64,000 bases of DNA. Source: Tropicimonas sp. IMCC6043 (lineage in GTDB: Bacteria > Pseudomonadota > Alphaproteobacteria > Rhodobacterales > Rhodobacteraceae). Shown here piece after piece: positions 63,993-64,000 of the stretch. Under the pieces are notes generated by a model that saw only the letters and a program-made list of their open reading frames with translations, had not been told where the DNA came from and ran no database searches. The stretch is taken from NCBI RefSeq assembly GCF_004146235.1, contig NZ_SELO01000013.1:49128-113127 (forward strand), written 5' to 3'. Position 1 is the first letter of the stretch, and the number at the start of each line of letters is the position of its first letter. The position numbers and the translations under genes are program-made.

Positions 63993-64000
63993 GTTTGTGT

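Overview
The window is GC-rich chromosomal DNA of an alphaproteobacterium, most likely a member of the Rhodobacterales. The grounds are the core order rpsT-dnaA-dnaN-recF-gyrB, the alphaproteobacterial flagellar regulators FlaF and FlbT beside a DUF1217 protein, ubiE-ubiB next to mutM, and two secreted proteins ending in VPLP-type CTERM sorting signals. No tRNA, rRNA, CRISPR array or intact insertion sequence was found.

Layout. 1-12,681: eight minus-strand genes, in transcription order a Cys-rich secreted protein, a two-headed peptidoglycan hydrolase, a CHAT (caspase-like) protease, a class-3 lipase/subtilase fusion, an unknown 258-aa protein, a small membrane protein, a secreted caspase/FGE fusion, and a VWA protein cut by the window edge. 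12,927-15,443: AmmeMemoRadiSam enzymes, with Memo and AMMECR1 fused. 15,479-21,288: a LysR regulator and a complete branched-chain-type ABC importer (binding protein, livG, livF, livH, livM). 21,592-24,156: a GH13 branching-type enzyme. 24,521-31,578: flagellar genes (DUF1217, flbT, flaF, flagellin, an FlgN-like protein, a rod-binding protein, fliK, flgD). 31,598-35,687: ubiB, ubiE, mutM and an enoyl-CoA hydratase. 35,775-43,671: rpsT, dnaA, dnaN, recF, an OmpW-type porin and gyrB. 43,934-48,709: secreted DUF1254 proteins, a cupin, an SDR and a LysR gene; here one DUF1254 copy, the SDR and the LysR gene are each broken by point changes. 48,693-52,562: an alginate-like polysaccharide locus (PilZ protein, processive GT2, GDP-mannose-dehydrogenase-like enzyme). 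52,715-60,529: a CTERM protein, uxuAB, a periplasmic-anchored protein, a lytic transglycosylase, an NAD(P)-binding protein and a small lipoprotein. 60,575-64,000: a LamB-like porin, a probable reverse-transcriptase remnant, a second CTERM protein and a G/T-rich non-coding end with a terminator.

How they fit together. The most unusual part is the first 12.7 kb. Two different caspase-fold proteases, a subtilase joined to a lipase, a peptidoglycan hydrolase without signal peptide, an FGE domain and a VWA scaffold lie on one strand with overlapping or short junctions. The most economical reading is a proteolysis-driven cell-lysis, conflict or envelope-stress module. This is inference from domain content, and no matching named system is claimed. 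The other inferred themes are uronate chemistry (uronate polymer synthesis beside uxuAB and a carbohydrate porin), flagellin control through FlaF/FlbT, and a zone of recent gene decay at 44.5-48.7 kb.
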